A stretch of 64,000 nt of DNA from Branchiostoma floridae (taxonomy: Eukaryota > Chordata > Leptocardii > Amphioxiformes > Branchiostomatidae): contig NC_049996.1 in the NCBI RefSeq assembly GCF_000003815.2, positions 9,186,359-9,250,358 on the forward strand. Direction: 5' to 3'. Shown here in pieces: positions 38,310 through 50,000 of the stretch. The first letter of the stretch is position 1. Every line of letters starts with the position of its first letter. Made by a program: the position numbers and the translations under genes. The notes beneath the pieces are model-generated. The model saw only the letters and a program-made list of their open reading frames with translations, did no database searches and was not told where the DNA came from.

Positions 38310-39870
38310 TCTGACAGGACAGGTAGCAGAGGTTGGTGTCTTAAATCAGTCTTACCTGCCTGGTACAGATGTCAGTTCAGGACTCATCCACTGAAGAATA
38401 CAACTAAATTATAAGTTGACAAAACATTGATGAAAAAAAAAAACCTAGACTACACATGTCCGGGTGCCTAGATTTTATTCAGACATTCCATAGGCCTGGC
38501 CCCACATCACAGTAACTTGTTGGTCCAAGACAATTGATGCTGATTGGGATCATAAATATGGACTTTGAAATTCAATTCACAGGCTGTAAGTTGTAACGGG
38601 GGCCGCCCTAAGACGGTCCCCGTCGTAAGACGGTACGGATTTTTTGCTGATCTTATTATCCATAAGTACACCGTGTTTGTTGCCACTGACTATGCTAATT
38701 ACAAAGGTAAATAAACCGAGTCCATGCACACAGCTTTAATTTGTATTCCAAGTATACTTTAACATATTTACTTCATGTTTTTTTAAGAGCAGAATTCTAA
38801 AAGTAATGTTGACAGTGCTGAATCACTGCGGTCACCGGCCTCTGCGTATTGGCGGCTCGTGTCGCTAACTATACGAAGTTCAACTCATCCAAGCAGTCAC
38901 ACGACTGCCATGATACACATAAATAAAGCTCCATAAAACACTATGAATATGGGTCTTCAAATGTATGTTGAGTAGAAAAGCAACCAAAAGGAAGCGACAT
39001 AAACATTGCCACCATTGTACTCCCAAGGGAGTGTGGCCGTGAAGGTGGCAGACTAGAGAACGCTCCAAAGATTTATTTGACTGTAACAAATGATTCGTGC
39101 TGTCTATGAAAATAAGACTTGACAGAGAGATGTAGATGATATTTTCATATAATCAGACAGAGTTTTGTTGATGTTGGCGGTGTCGTTTTTTCGTAATGGT
39201 TTTTTTACTCGGGTATTCACAATCAGTGCATTCAGCCCATTGCCCGTAAAACATCAGCTGGATTGTTCTAGGTACAGCCTTCCTCATGTGAGACAAGAAG
39301 TACATACAGTCACGATTTTACTGTCAAAAGAAAGCTAAAATATCATACTATTGATTTTTTTCTGTGTACTTAGATTTACCACTTACTTCTGAAGAGAGCA
39401 AAATATAAAAAAAGCGTACCGACTTAGGCACACTGTCCAGCGTAGCACAAAATTGGAAGGTTATATACACGAAATTGTCTATCAGTGTTTGCCGCTTGTA
39501 ACACGCAGCGCGAAAGGTTCATGAACCACATGAATGCATTTCTTATTCAAGTATGTTGTTCAAATCTATGAGTAAAAATTCAGTCATCAAAATTTGACCA
39601 CTCTCAGGCACTAGCGATGGAGCGCCATGAGTTTGAGCGCAAGAAAAAGCGTACCGTGTTGGGGCACCTCCCGTTACAGGTAGGATGCAGCACAAATTCT
39701 TGACTGGTTGTATTATTATTATGCAAATCAATGTAACTCAGGTGTTCGTCTTATGCCATGCCACAAGGGTTAAGAAACTCGGTCATATTTCTGCGTTGTT
39801 ACTTAGTCTTTCAACGTATGTTTGAGCCAAAGATGCTAACAAGAATATAAAGATCAAAGTACGCCCTTCT
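38310..39870. other. Intergenic with small unclassified repeats
   Basis: Holds AAGACGGTCC / GTAAGACGGT words (38610-38640) and two direct AAAAAGCGTACCG boxes (39411 and 39642). Neither is enough to name an element. No gene is supported. Confidence 0.4.
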
Positions 39871-39873
39871 CAC

Positions 39874-39949
39874 CACCCAAACCGGCCGTTTTCCGTCTCC
39901 CAGGGACAGAGTTTATCAGACGTTCCTCCGCTCCAGGTTCAGCCGCCAT
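39874..39949 (-). CDS. Candidate first coding exon at a YY1-type promoter
   Basis: On the minus strand CCAAGATGGCGGC is a perfect YY1 initiator-type sequence whose ATG (39949-39947) opens MAAEPGAEERLINSVPGRRK followed by TAGLG, ending at a GGTG|GTGAGAAG donor (phase 1). GC content rises sharply here. I could not identify the following exons; the minus-strand block 36668-36413 is one possible continuation. It may instead be the start of a non-coding transcript. Confidence 0.35.
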
Positions 39950-40149
39950 CTTGGAGTTCGAGGGTTCGCATGGCCCCAAGGGTAATTAATCACCACGTGT
40001 TGATCAGCGGTACTCAGTAAGATAACCTAATTATCTGTCTTTTCTTTTTTTAGTGTCATTAAAACATAAACTGTGACACGTAAACTGACAGAATATCCCT
40101 GTCAACATTCTCATGGAAGGACATGCTCAGCATACAACTTTATAACTAA

Positions 40150-40800
40150 GCACTGCACGTCCTGCAGTGATTGGATACCACCCACTCACAGCCAAACATA
40201 CCTGTCCTTGGTGCTGAACACCACACACATATAGGCAATCATGCCTTCCTTGTTTGACCACAATCCACTGATTTACATGTTCCTGCCCTTGGTGCTGAAC
40301 ACCATCCACTCACAGACAAACATCCCTGTCCTTGGTGCTGAACACTTTTCACTCACAACCAAACATACTTGTCCCTGGTGCTAACGTTAAACACCTTTCA
40401 CTCGGAGCCAAACAGTCCTGTCCTTGGTGCTGAACACCATCCACACATAGCCAAACATACCTTTCCTTGATGCTGAACACCATCCACACAAAGCTAAACA
40501 TTCCTGCCAGTCTGAACACCATCCACTGAAATACAAATGTTCCTGTCCTTCGTGCTGAACACCATCAACTCACAACAAAACCTTCCTGACCTTGTTTGAA
40601 CACCATCCACTCACAGCAAAACATCCCTGTCCTTGGTGCTGAACACCATCCACTCACAGCCAAAATACCTTCCTTGTTTGACCACCGTCCACTGAGATTG
40701 ACATGTTCATGTCCTTGGTGTTGAACACCTTCCACACACAGCTAAACACACATGTCCTTGGCGCTGAACACCTTCCACACAAACCATGTAAACTTTTCTT
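40150..40800. repeat. ~40-bp minisatellite
   Basis: About fifteen imperfect copies of CCTGTCCTTGGTGCTGAACA followed by CCATCCACTCACAGCCAAACAT. Copies drift in length (about 36-45 bp). The right flank (ACCATGTAAAC...AAGGTTTTGTCCC...TTTTTTTGCCTCTGAT) recurs beside a short copy at 43650-43805, so the array is part of a dispersed element. Confidence 0.85.
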
Positions 40801-40869
40801 TATGTAAGGTTTTGTCCCATATTTTTTTGCCTCTGATCTTAGAGACTCGAAATTTTGAGTCACTTGGAC

Positions 40870-41686
40870 ACATTCGCTATAAATGTCAGTGAGGACCCCT
40901 AGCGGTCAATGTAAGCTTTACATTGTTAGACGGGTTTTCCTGTTATAATTTCCTTAGACAATAGGAGTCATATTTGATACCTTGATGCTGATTGATTCAT
41001 ACCTTCAAGACGTCCTTAAGTTGGTTGTCCAAGTAAGGTTTTAGTTGAAGAAGGATTTTTATAAGATATTAGATTTTTGACTCAAGTGAAATTAAAATAT
41101 AGACTTAGGTCCAATATAGTTAATCAATTAATTAATAGACATCATTAAATAAGGGACAGCTACGACTTATGTAATGGACTAAACCTTTTAATATTTCTTT
41201 CTTGACCTATGTACTAAGGCTAATCATTAAGTATGTACATCTTTGGATGGAAAATATTATCTTAAAGTTTATGTTTATCATTTTCCTAAGATAACATAAA
41301 ACTATGAAACAGTTATTTGCAATACAGTCTTTATAAATCTTGAGACATATTAGATTCATTTGTTGATAAATTATGTACAAATATGCTATAACTAGTTGGT
41401 TTCTGTAATGAAAACAAACTTCAAAAGTGCTTATGTGAGGCTTTAGCTAATCTGTGGTTGTGTGAAATATGTGAATGATTAGGTTAAATCATCTAGACTC
41501 TGTCAATAACGCTTTTAATAACGGGGTTCTATATACATTGTACATCATACGTATTATACTATGGCTTACTATTGGTGATCATTTAAGAATGCCTTGCTCA
41601 TTAGCTATTCATATGAAAGTCTCAAAAAGAATGTCAAAAGATTGAATTTTCCACAATATCTGCTAATTGATATCATAAGTCTTGAG
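40870..41686. other. 3' flank of the adhesion GPCR gene
   Basis: AT-rich stretch directly downstream of the minus-strand stop codon. It probably includes the 3' UTR. I did not find a convincing AATAAA on the minus strand. Confidence 0.4.
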
Positions 41687-42574
41687 TTATAGAACATTTT
41701 TCCAGTCTTCTAGTTTAGGTAATGATCTCCTGCGTACTGCAACTTCATGTATTTCCTCAAACACGCTGGAATAATCAGAAAAATCATCTTCTGGTGGTGA
41801 GTCGGAGGATTCGACCTCTGGTGACGAGTCTTCAGGGATGTTGACTATCGTGTCATGTAAACTTCCTCTCGTCTTTTTGTTTGGACGTTTCTTTACTGGA
41901 GCAGAAGCTGCCCTTCTCAAGCCATTTCCGTTTATATGTTGTTCACCCATGAATTCAGCAGATGGTTGTACAGTAGCAGCTGAGTTGTTCTCTGGTGAAG
42001 GGGCTCTGCTAAAGTCAATGTTAACTTGGTTTGGCTCTACTTGTGCTGTGGTTGTAAAATTACTATTGGAGTTAACAGTAGAGTAAGGAGAACATTCCAC
42101 TAAGGTTGGGAGAGTCGGCGTTGGCATGAGAGTTGCAGAAGCCCTTTGCCGCTTGGTTCGGGGAGGGGCAACCGGCGGCTGTTCTAGATCTAGCGTAGGC
42201 GCCCAGCTCAAGCTTGTCGGTGTGTGCGGTGTGCTTGACGTGGAAGACCGCCTGCTTCGGTCTGGTGACTGTTTCCCTCCTGAGTGCAAGTCTGCCACGC
42301 CGGAGTCCCCGGATGTTGACTCATCAGCATTTTCCGAACTATGAGACCCTCTCAGCTTCCTAACTAAGGATGTTAAAGAGAAGCTACTGTCCGCAGAAGA
42401 TTTTCTTTCTTCCTTGCGCATCTTTGGAGGTGTACTGGGTACAGAAAGAGAGTTTGTGCCAGAACTGGAGTGCTGCCGCCGCCGGTCGTCCTTTTTGCTG
42501 GGAAACAGTCGCCGAAGTAACAAGGAGCCTTTCACGCGTTTCATCGTTGGCCGGGGGTCATAACTACTTTGTCT
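41687..42574 (-). CDS. Adhesion GPCR: cytoplasmic tail exon
   Basis: A single 888-bp exon encodes the last 295 residues. It is polar and Ser/Pro-rich with basic clusters ([35 protein letters not shown]) and an acidic end ([20 protein letters not shown]). The C-terminus DWKNVL is not a canonical class I PDZ ligand. No domain is recognised. A short exon 42805-42731 ([20 protein letters not shown]) links it to TM7. Confidence 0.88.
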   Translation of the reverse strand, partial: RQSSYDPRPTMKRVKGSLLLRRLFPSKKDDRRRQHSSSGTNSLSVPSTPPKMRKEERKSSADSSFSLTSLVRKLRGSHSSENADESTSGDSGVADLHSGGKQSPDRSRRSSTSSTPHTPTSLSWAPTLDLEQPPVAPPRTKRQRASATLMPTPTLPTLVECSPYSTVNSNSNFTTTAQVEPNQVNIDFSRAPSPENNSAATVQPSAEFMGEQHINGNGLRRAASAPVKKRPNKKTRGSLHDTIVNIPEDSSPEVESSDSPPEDDFSDYSSVFEEIHEVAVRRRSLPKLEDWKNVL

Positions 42575-45500
42575 CTGTAACACAATCAAACATTTATAAA
42601 TTAGTCTTTTAAAAAAAAACAGTAATCCTTAAGTTATATATTTGAAGCAAAACAACACATCATTTCTATTCATCTAGAAGAAACCAAACTTGTCTAATTT
42701 TAACTTTAATTCATGAATCAACTTTCTTACCGATATTGTCTTTGAGAGGTTGCTCTTTCTGAAGCTGGCTCCCTTGCCATTCTTCTTATCAAGGGCATCA
42801 TTTATCTGTTGGAAAACAAGGAAAAAGCTTGTGAAAAGGCCAGGTCTTTGTCCTATACAATGTCTTGCATGGATAGACCTATGGACAAAGATCTTAAGTG
42901 CATTTCAAATAAAATTCATTTCACACTAATTCTTGTTTTTGGTAAAAGTCACAAAATAAACAAAGATGATCAATTGTTTATTATCTTAGCACTATATTAT
43001 CTAGCAGATTATTTAAACCAAGATGGCTTTCAATAATAACATAGTCACAGAAACATACCGTCTTACTCCTCAAGCAGTGGAAGATAAAGATGAACAATCC
43101 CTGAAACAACAAGGAAGTGACACATAAGTGCTATGTCAGTTAAACAAAATAGTCCTCTAGAAATTGATACAAGAAGTGCATTCAATACAAATTCCTGTAG
43201 TATGCCCTTAAGTGGGCAGGTATATTTTTCAAGTCCTACAAGACAGTTAAAGTACAAGTATAAACTGTAAAGGCCTGATGGGTAAGGCCCTAACATGGTG
43301 TGCTTTCTCACTCACACACACATTCATCTAAAGTACATACTTGGATAAGAAATGCATTCATACTGTTTGTGGACCCTTTGCATAAAAATCATTGCCAAGT
43401 TAGGGCATATTTCATCTTACGGCACCCCCCTCACATGTCAAGAATAAATTGTTCATAAGGTCCTTACCTGGAGTGAGTTGACGACTGCAAATAGAAGACC
43501 AAAAGCAGCTGAAGTCTGTTCGTTGACAGAGAACACACCTAGCAACCAGCTCAGTCCAAGCAGAGGTAACATCACAAAAGAGGCCCGTACTCCAGCTCTG
43601 GATGGGGAAGAGACATTAGCAATTGTTATGAGTCATTCATATTTAAACAGGCATGCTGTTCTTCACTCACAGCCAAACATATCTGTCCTTGGTGCTGAAC
43701 ACTTTACACACAAACGACGCAGTAAAACCATGCATTGTTTAAGGCTTTGTTCCGTGCCCTTTTTTTTGCCTCTGATGTAGTTAGGGACTCTGATTGAAAC
43801 TTCACCTTGGGCACATTATCGATATTTATTCTTCAACTTAAAACACATGTGAATTCCCAACTCCCCCCCCCCCACACACACTCACAGGTGACATCTTACA
43901 ACTCAAAGGTGACTGGTGGGGATGTACTGATGGAGCAATCTTCCTGTGATCACCAAATGCCTTTATGATAAACTACATGTACATGTATGTACAATATACG
44001 TTTTAAAGGCCATGGTGAATTCTATGTTCATCACTGCGATCAAAAGAAAATCAGTAGACTTAGTCTGGTCTAGTCTTACTTGGTCCGTGTCCATTGTTCA
44101 GCATTCTGCAGTGCTCTGTTTCCCAGCATGGTTTTCAAAACAATCACCATGATTATTAGATTCACCTGAAGAAGGTAAAAAAAAAAGATGAAAACAACTT
44201 TATTTATTACACTCAGATGTAACTACATTGCAAAATCACAATTTGAAAGCAGTCAAAAATTATTGTGAACAGCTATCAATGATTTTCAAACTACCCATAT
44301 CAATACAAGTACAATTCCTCATAAAGAGAAGGTTCTTGCCAAGTTATTGCATGTACAAAATGTATCTTATCATAGCCTTGCACACAAGGAGGTTTAAAGT
44401 CTTGCTTGCTGCCATTTTCAAACCTTTAGCCTGGCAAACAATTCCGTCACACTTACCGCGATGATGAAGATTGCTGGTCCGATGAAAGACCACCTTACTC
44501 CGTTGTCTACAACCAGCCAACAGCTGAAAGAGACACACATTTTATCATAAGACATTGGTGAGATATGATGACTGCAGGGCACACGTTTCAATGCTGGTCA
44601 ACTGCAAAGGAGCTGTGAAATTCAGTGCCAGTGACAAAGCCAGTGACAAATAATCTAATTGTAGTCCACCTATATGACATCTTAGCTTCTAATGAAATGA
44701 ACATGACTGCTTGACCATTAAATGGCTTATCAGGAATGAACAGCTACAGTACTTATCTCCATGTGAAGTGAACTTAACTTTAATTTCTACACTCAGTCTA
44801 ATATTCTACTTTAAATATTAACCGTTTCCTTTTTTACACCTAAAGCTTAGTTCTAGTAAGTTCTGACATGAACACATATCAAAACACTGTGTCTGGTCAA
44901 AAACAAGACAAAAGTATCTCAGTGACTTTGGAAAATTGCAGCTGAAAGTTGCAATAACATGTTACATGTTGTATCAACTTTATCATCCTAAAAGATGAAT
45001 AAATAGATAAATAAAATACTCACTGCTCATCCTCGCCATTGCTGCTTGACACCTGTCCATCACTAGTAGCCTCGGCTGTGCCGTTTGTTTCAGACAGAGC
45101 CTGAGGGTTCCCGCCTGTGGTGACCTGGTTACCGTACCCTGCTGACTGGGTCACTCCGATGGTGATAGCCACAATGACCAGGGGAGCACCTGAAGCACAA
45201 CATCATTTCTTAGATTAGTTGCTGTCAATTAGAATCATGGTGGCCCTATGGTTAACCTACACTGCTTTCTCTCCCTCACTCTATCACTCTCTCTATCACT
45301 CAAAAATCATGACTATTAGTATATGGGTTATACACAAATGTACATGTATGAGTACTATATTGCAGGTCCAGAACACGAGACATAAAAGCTGGAACTTCCA
45401 CTGCAGTACCAAAGAAGGTCATGAGAAGTCCAAGATCTGAGAGGTCAAATCAAGACCTACCACAAACCAAATATCAAGACAATACATGTATATCCTGGCA

Positions 45501-46830
45501 TTCTCCAGTTATGGTGGTCACAGACACACATACTAACGCACATACAAATGCTGTAAAAAACATACCGAAGGTTCTGAAACAACCAGAGGGGCGAGTAGAA
45601 CAGAAAGAAACAACATGCCGCCACCCGGGATCGAACCTGGGTCGGCAGATCACAAATCGAACGTGCAAACCGTTCGGCCAAAAGGCTAGATAAAAGAATG
45701 TGCATATTGGCTATATAGGTTAAGGTATTACCCAGTCTGTCGTCTGTTCTAATAATTCTTACAGTATCAGTCTGGCAAACACTCACCCCATCCTGCAGCG
45801 TAGTACGCCCGTCTGACGATCTTGTTTGACCTCCTGAAGACGTGTACAATAGACATGTACAGCTGGATACCCTCACACAGCATCCACGTCATGGCGGACA
45901 GGTAGAAGAAGTGAAGAAACACGGCAATCACTGTACACAGAACCTAGAATATATATATATATAAAGTCATTCTTTATTCAGAAAATAAAAGAAAGTGACA
46001 TTTATACCAGGTCACGTTGGTCTTTGCAGACCGAACATGCAGGGAGACATGGACAAATTGACATAATTTTTTATTATGACATTACAACAATGATATCACA
46101 CAGTTTAGTTTAGTATTGCCTTAAAATCTTTCTATTGCACAATACTCCCAGTGCGGCTCATGTTGAGCTCTCCATGTAGCATAGGAGGACAATATGGAAG
46201 TAGGAAGCCCATGAATTGCATGGTGCGCAAGATCTGCTTGTGACGTAAGGTAGAGTGGACTCATTCCTCAAGCTACTGAAATTTTTTGCACCTGAATGAA
46301 ACGTGACAGGCTGAATAAAAGTTTGTAACGGGAACTACTAGTATGCGGCTCCAGATGTCTTACTGAGGCACAACCGTGTTCGTTAGCTTGGCGGTAGCTA
46401 TAGAGGAATAAGTCCACTCCACTTTAAAGTGTTTTCTGTTTTAATTTGATGTCGGGCAGAAATACTACTCCGGTCTCAAAACAACATTCCTTCCCTATAC
46501 CTTCTGGAGTCTTTTAAGACTTGTAACTAAAAGTTGGTCATCTATCACAAAACCTTGAAAGAAAACTTACAGTGATTCCAGGATCCACAATCTCGGAGAT
46601 GATGATGACTAAGTTGCCGATAGCGAGGGAGAAGCACAGGTTGACATGGATATGCGCACGTGCAGAATCCTTCTTCACAAACCTGCATTATGTAAAAGAG
46701 ATACCACCTGTTAATTTAATGTCCATGAAATATCTTTGGGCTTTCTTGGTGAAAAAAGGCAAGGGTTTGGACAAAAATCCATACAAACATCAATACATAC
46801 ACACACACTCATACACGTTTGCGCGCACGT

Positions 46831-46864
<34 letters not shown>

Positions 46865-46947
46865 GGACACACACACACACACGTGGACACACACACACAC
46901 ACGTGCACACACACACACACACAGACACACACATTCATACATGTTCG

Positions 46948-47017
<70 letters not shown>

Positions 47018-50000
47018 CACAAACACATTACACACAACTATACATACCTCCACAGAGTGAGATGTGCTGCTGCAGTTATTAAAAGGAAGATGAAAGAGAT
47101 TCCACAACCAATGATCGTGATGTACTTCAGTGCTTTAGACACAAAAGGGGAAGTCTGGAAAATAAAATGTACATGTATATCTACTGAACTTGCTTGTTGC
47201 AAGGAGGTTTTAGCAAGAGGATTGATAAAACCTCCTTGTTAATTGTACTTGTACTTAGCAGTTGTATTGCATACAAATTTGAAAAATAAGTTTGTTTCTT
47301 TGTATGAACTTCAAGATTAACGTTAGTTCATCTTTATCCGCAGGGTGACCAATATCCATTCATTAAGAATAGGGTCACATGAACTGTGTTTCAAATTACA
47401 ATATTTTGGAAATATTGCAGTTTCATATAACAACGGACACAGGTTACCCCCATGTTTGAAAATAATGCAGTTTGGGGTAACAACGGATATGGGTTACCCC
47501 GCGGATAAATGAAATTTACGTAAAAGGTAAATGACAACACACCTTGTGAAAGGGGCTCATAAGAAGTGCAAAGTTGGTGAGATGGTTGCAGAGGCAGTGT
47601 GTGTAACTGTCATTAGACATGGATGGATCAACAGTGCATCCTCTGTCTGTCCATTCCCTAGTAAGGAAAAAAAAACCTCGCACAGTCACTAATTGAAAAA
47701 CAGTCTGCTTTATGTCTGTAGTACACAATGAAAGACAAATTAAAGTGAAATGAAATATTCAGTGATAATAGTCTTCTCACACTGGATAAATTAATCTGAA
47801 CAGCTTGTAATCCAATTGTACATGAAGGTCTGATAGCCTTGATGTGTCCTGCTTTATCTTAGGACTGTATGTTTTGAACATACACATGTAGCTGTATGTT
47901 TTGAACATACACATGTAGCTGTATGTTTTGAACATACACATGTAGCTGTATGTTTTGAACATACACATGTAGCTGTATGTTTTGAACAAAGTCATACACA
48001 TGTAGCTGTATGTTTTGTATCTGTCAATCACCAACTCTTGTCGTCCAACAGTGTGCTATCAAGCAGGGAGCAAAGAAGGTTACCAACAGTGTCTATTATG
48101 GTATTAAGAAGATACACAGGGCTCGAAATAGCATCTGCATATGCAGGTTAGTGCAGGTAAAATTGGAGCTGTGCAGGTATTTCTGGTGTCTACCTGCACC
48201 TGGGTGTACTGGGTTTTATACATAAATGTCCTGTGATGTAGGTGTGTATGGATTGTTATTAGCTGCATTGATAAAGTATGAAAAAAATAGCAATGCATGG
48301 TTCCTGAACAATTTTAGTATGATTCATAATTCTTCAGAGTGGTGCAGGTAAAATTTGTCTGGTGCAGGTAATTTTCAATGTTACCTGCACCAGTGCAGGT
48401 ATGCAGAAAAAAAATATTTTGTGCCCTGATACAGTAGTATGTTAAGTGTACCTCTTTCCAAAGTCCCACCATGTGCAGGCTGTTTCATTAGGATCGTTCT
48501 GAAATATGGTGAAACAATCTAGATGAACATCGTAAACATTATTGACTTAAAAGTTTAAAAGTTGAACATATAACAAACAGTAATTGTCCCAATACAATTA
48601 ATGCCTGCTTCAAGGAAAACATCAAGATACAGATAACTAGCTACTTTTTCAAACTCAAAGTTTGACAAAGTTAAAACACCCACCGTAAGATGCCAGTGGC
48701 CAATTGACACATTCTGCTTGAAAGGTGTTACTGGCTGTGGGTCCACTCCAGCCGCTACAACTTGTGCTTGTATTGTAAAGCTGTGAACAAAGGAAAGCTT
48801 TTTAATGATTCCACATCTATGTGCATTCACTTTAACAGTGAAGGAATAAATGAATGAACTTTATTGCTCTACAGTACAATGTATGGCAAGTTTAACAAGA
48901 TCAAACATTATGATATGAGTTACTGTAAATGCAGAAACTTTCGCTGTGGTTTAATGTTCCCATTTTTTGCGGTGGCCGCTTCAGCGTGAACAACCACCGC
49001 GAACATTTTCCCATGGCAGTAAGTGGCCTTTTTCCCGCTACCGCCAAATTAAATCCCAGCGAACTTAGATGCATTTTACAGTATTGCTTCTTCCTGATGG
49101 TGACTTGCAGTGCAGATGTGTCGAATGGAAGGTTCAAACATTCTTACCCGTTGTACTTTACAGAAGTTATTGGAGGTAGACAGCTTTGCAGGTCCTCATA
49201 GGCAATGTAGTACACTGAGGACTCTTTCACTGGATGAAAAAAACAGGAAAAACAGAATTATCAATGATTGATAAGTTATAGTTGGCAAGGAAGTTAACAT
49301 GTAAACGTGTTATTGTGGACATCTTGGTCATCATATGGTCCAAAAGAAACAGTCTTCTTAGAGAATGTTTTTAAAATCAGACTTACTAATATATTCTGGT
49401 TGGAACTCTATAAGGTCCATAGTGAGTCTTACCTGAATCACCGGCACGAAGCACACCAATCGGAATGCTGATAGGAGATGGTTTTGTCCGACCTATGAAC
49501 TCTGATCTGTCTCTGGGAAAGTTAATATCATTTCTTGCCGAGACTGGAATTTTCTGGAACTCCATGTCTACAATTTGGAAAAAAGAAGATATGTAAGAGA
49601 TACGATTGATAAAGGAGTCTAGCTGCTTATCATAGACTTAAAGTATCTGTGTCTGTCTTTTTAGTCATTTAGTTTATTTACATAGTTTTTTCATAAAGTT
49701 TCTATTGCATCAAAAGGGAGATGAAAGGTACTAGTAACTGGTTGTGTGCAGAAATTTTTCCTTTTTAAGCAATATATAGTCCGTGTCTTCTACTTAAAAT
49801 GTATCTGTAACAGCTTTACTTTACAGATGGCCATTGTCAATAGATTTATCTTGATTATTTTCAACAAATGTGTTATTTGCATTGATGGTTGCTGAGTAGA
49901 CATGTTTGATACAAACTCACGTATATGTATGCTGTGGATTTCAGTGGTAAAAGTGCCATCTATAGGAAGGCTCCGTGCCAGAGATCGAGCTAATTTTTCA

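Noticed and set aside
38866-38884. loxP-like half site (ATACGAAGTT)
   Set aside because: Only a 10-base match to one arm, with no spacer or second arm; taken as chance.
45600-45690. Functional tRNA gene
   Set aside because: A and B boxes are present but the 5' acceptor arm does not pair with the 3' arm and the T stem has a mismatch; better read as a tRNA-derived SINE.
46572-47242. Open frames of 90-168 codons made of His/Thr or Cys/Val
   Set aside because: Produced by the (CA)n microsatellite and read differently on each strand; only the short TM1 and TM2 exons at its edges are real.
47777-48034. Minus-strand frame with FKTYSYMCM repeats
   Set aside because: A product of the 27-bp minisatellite.
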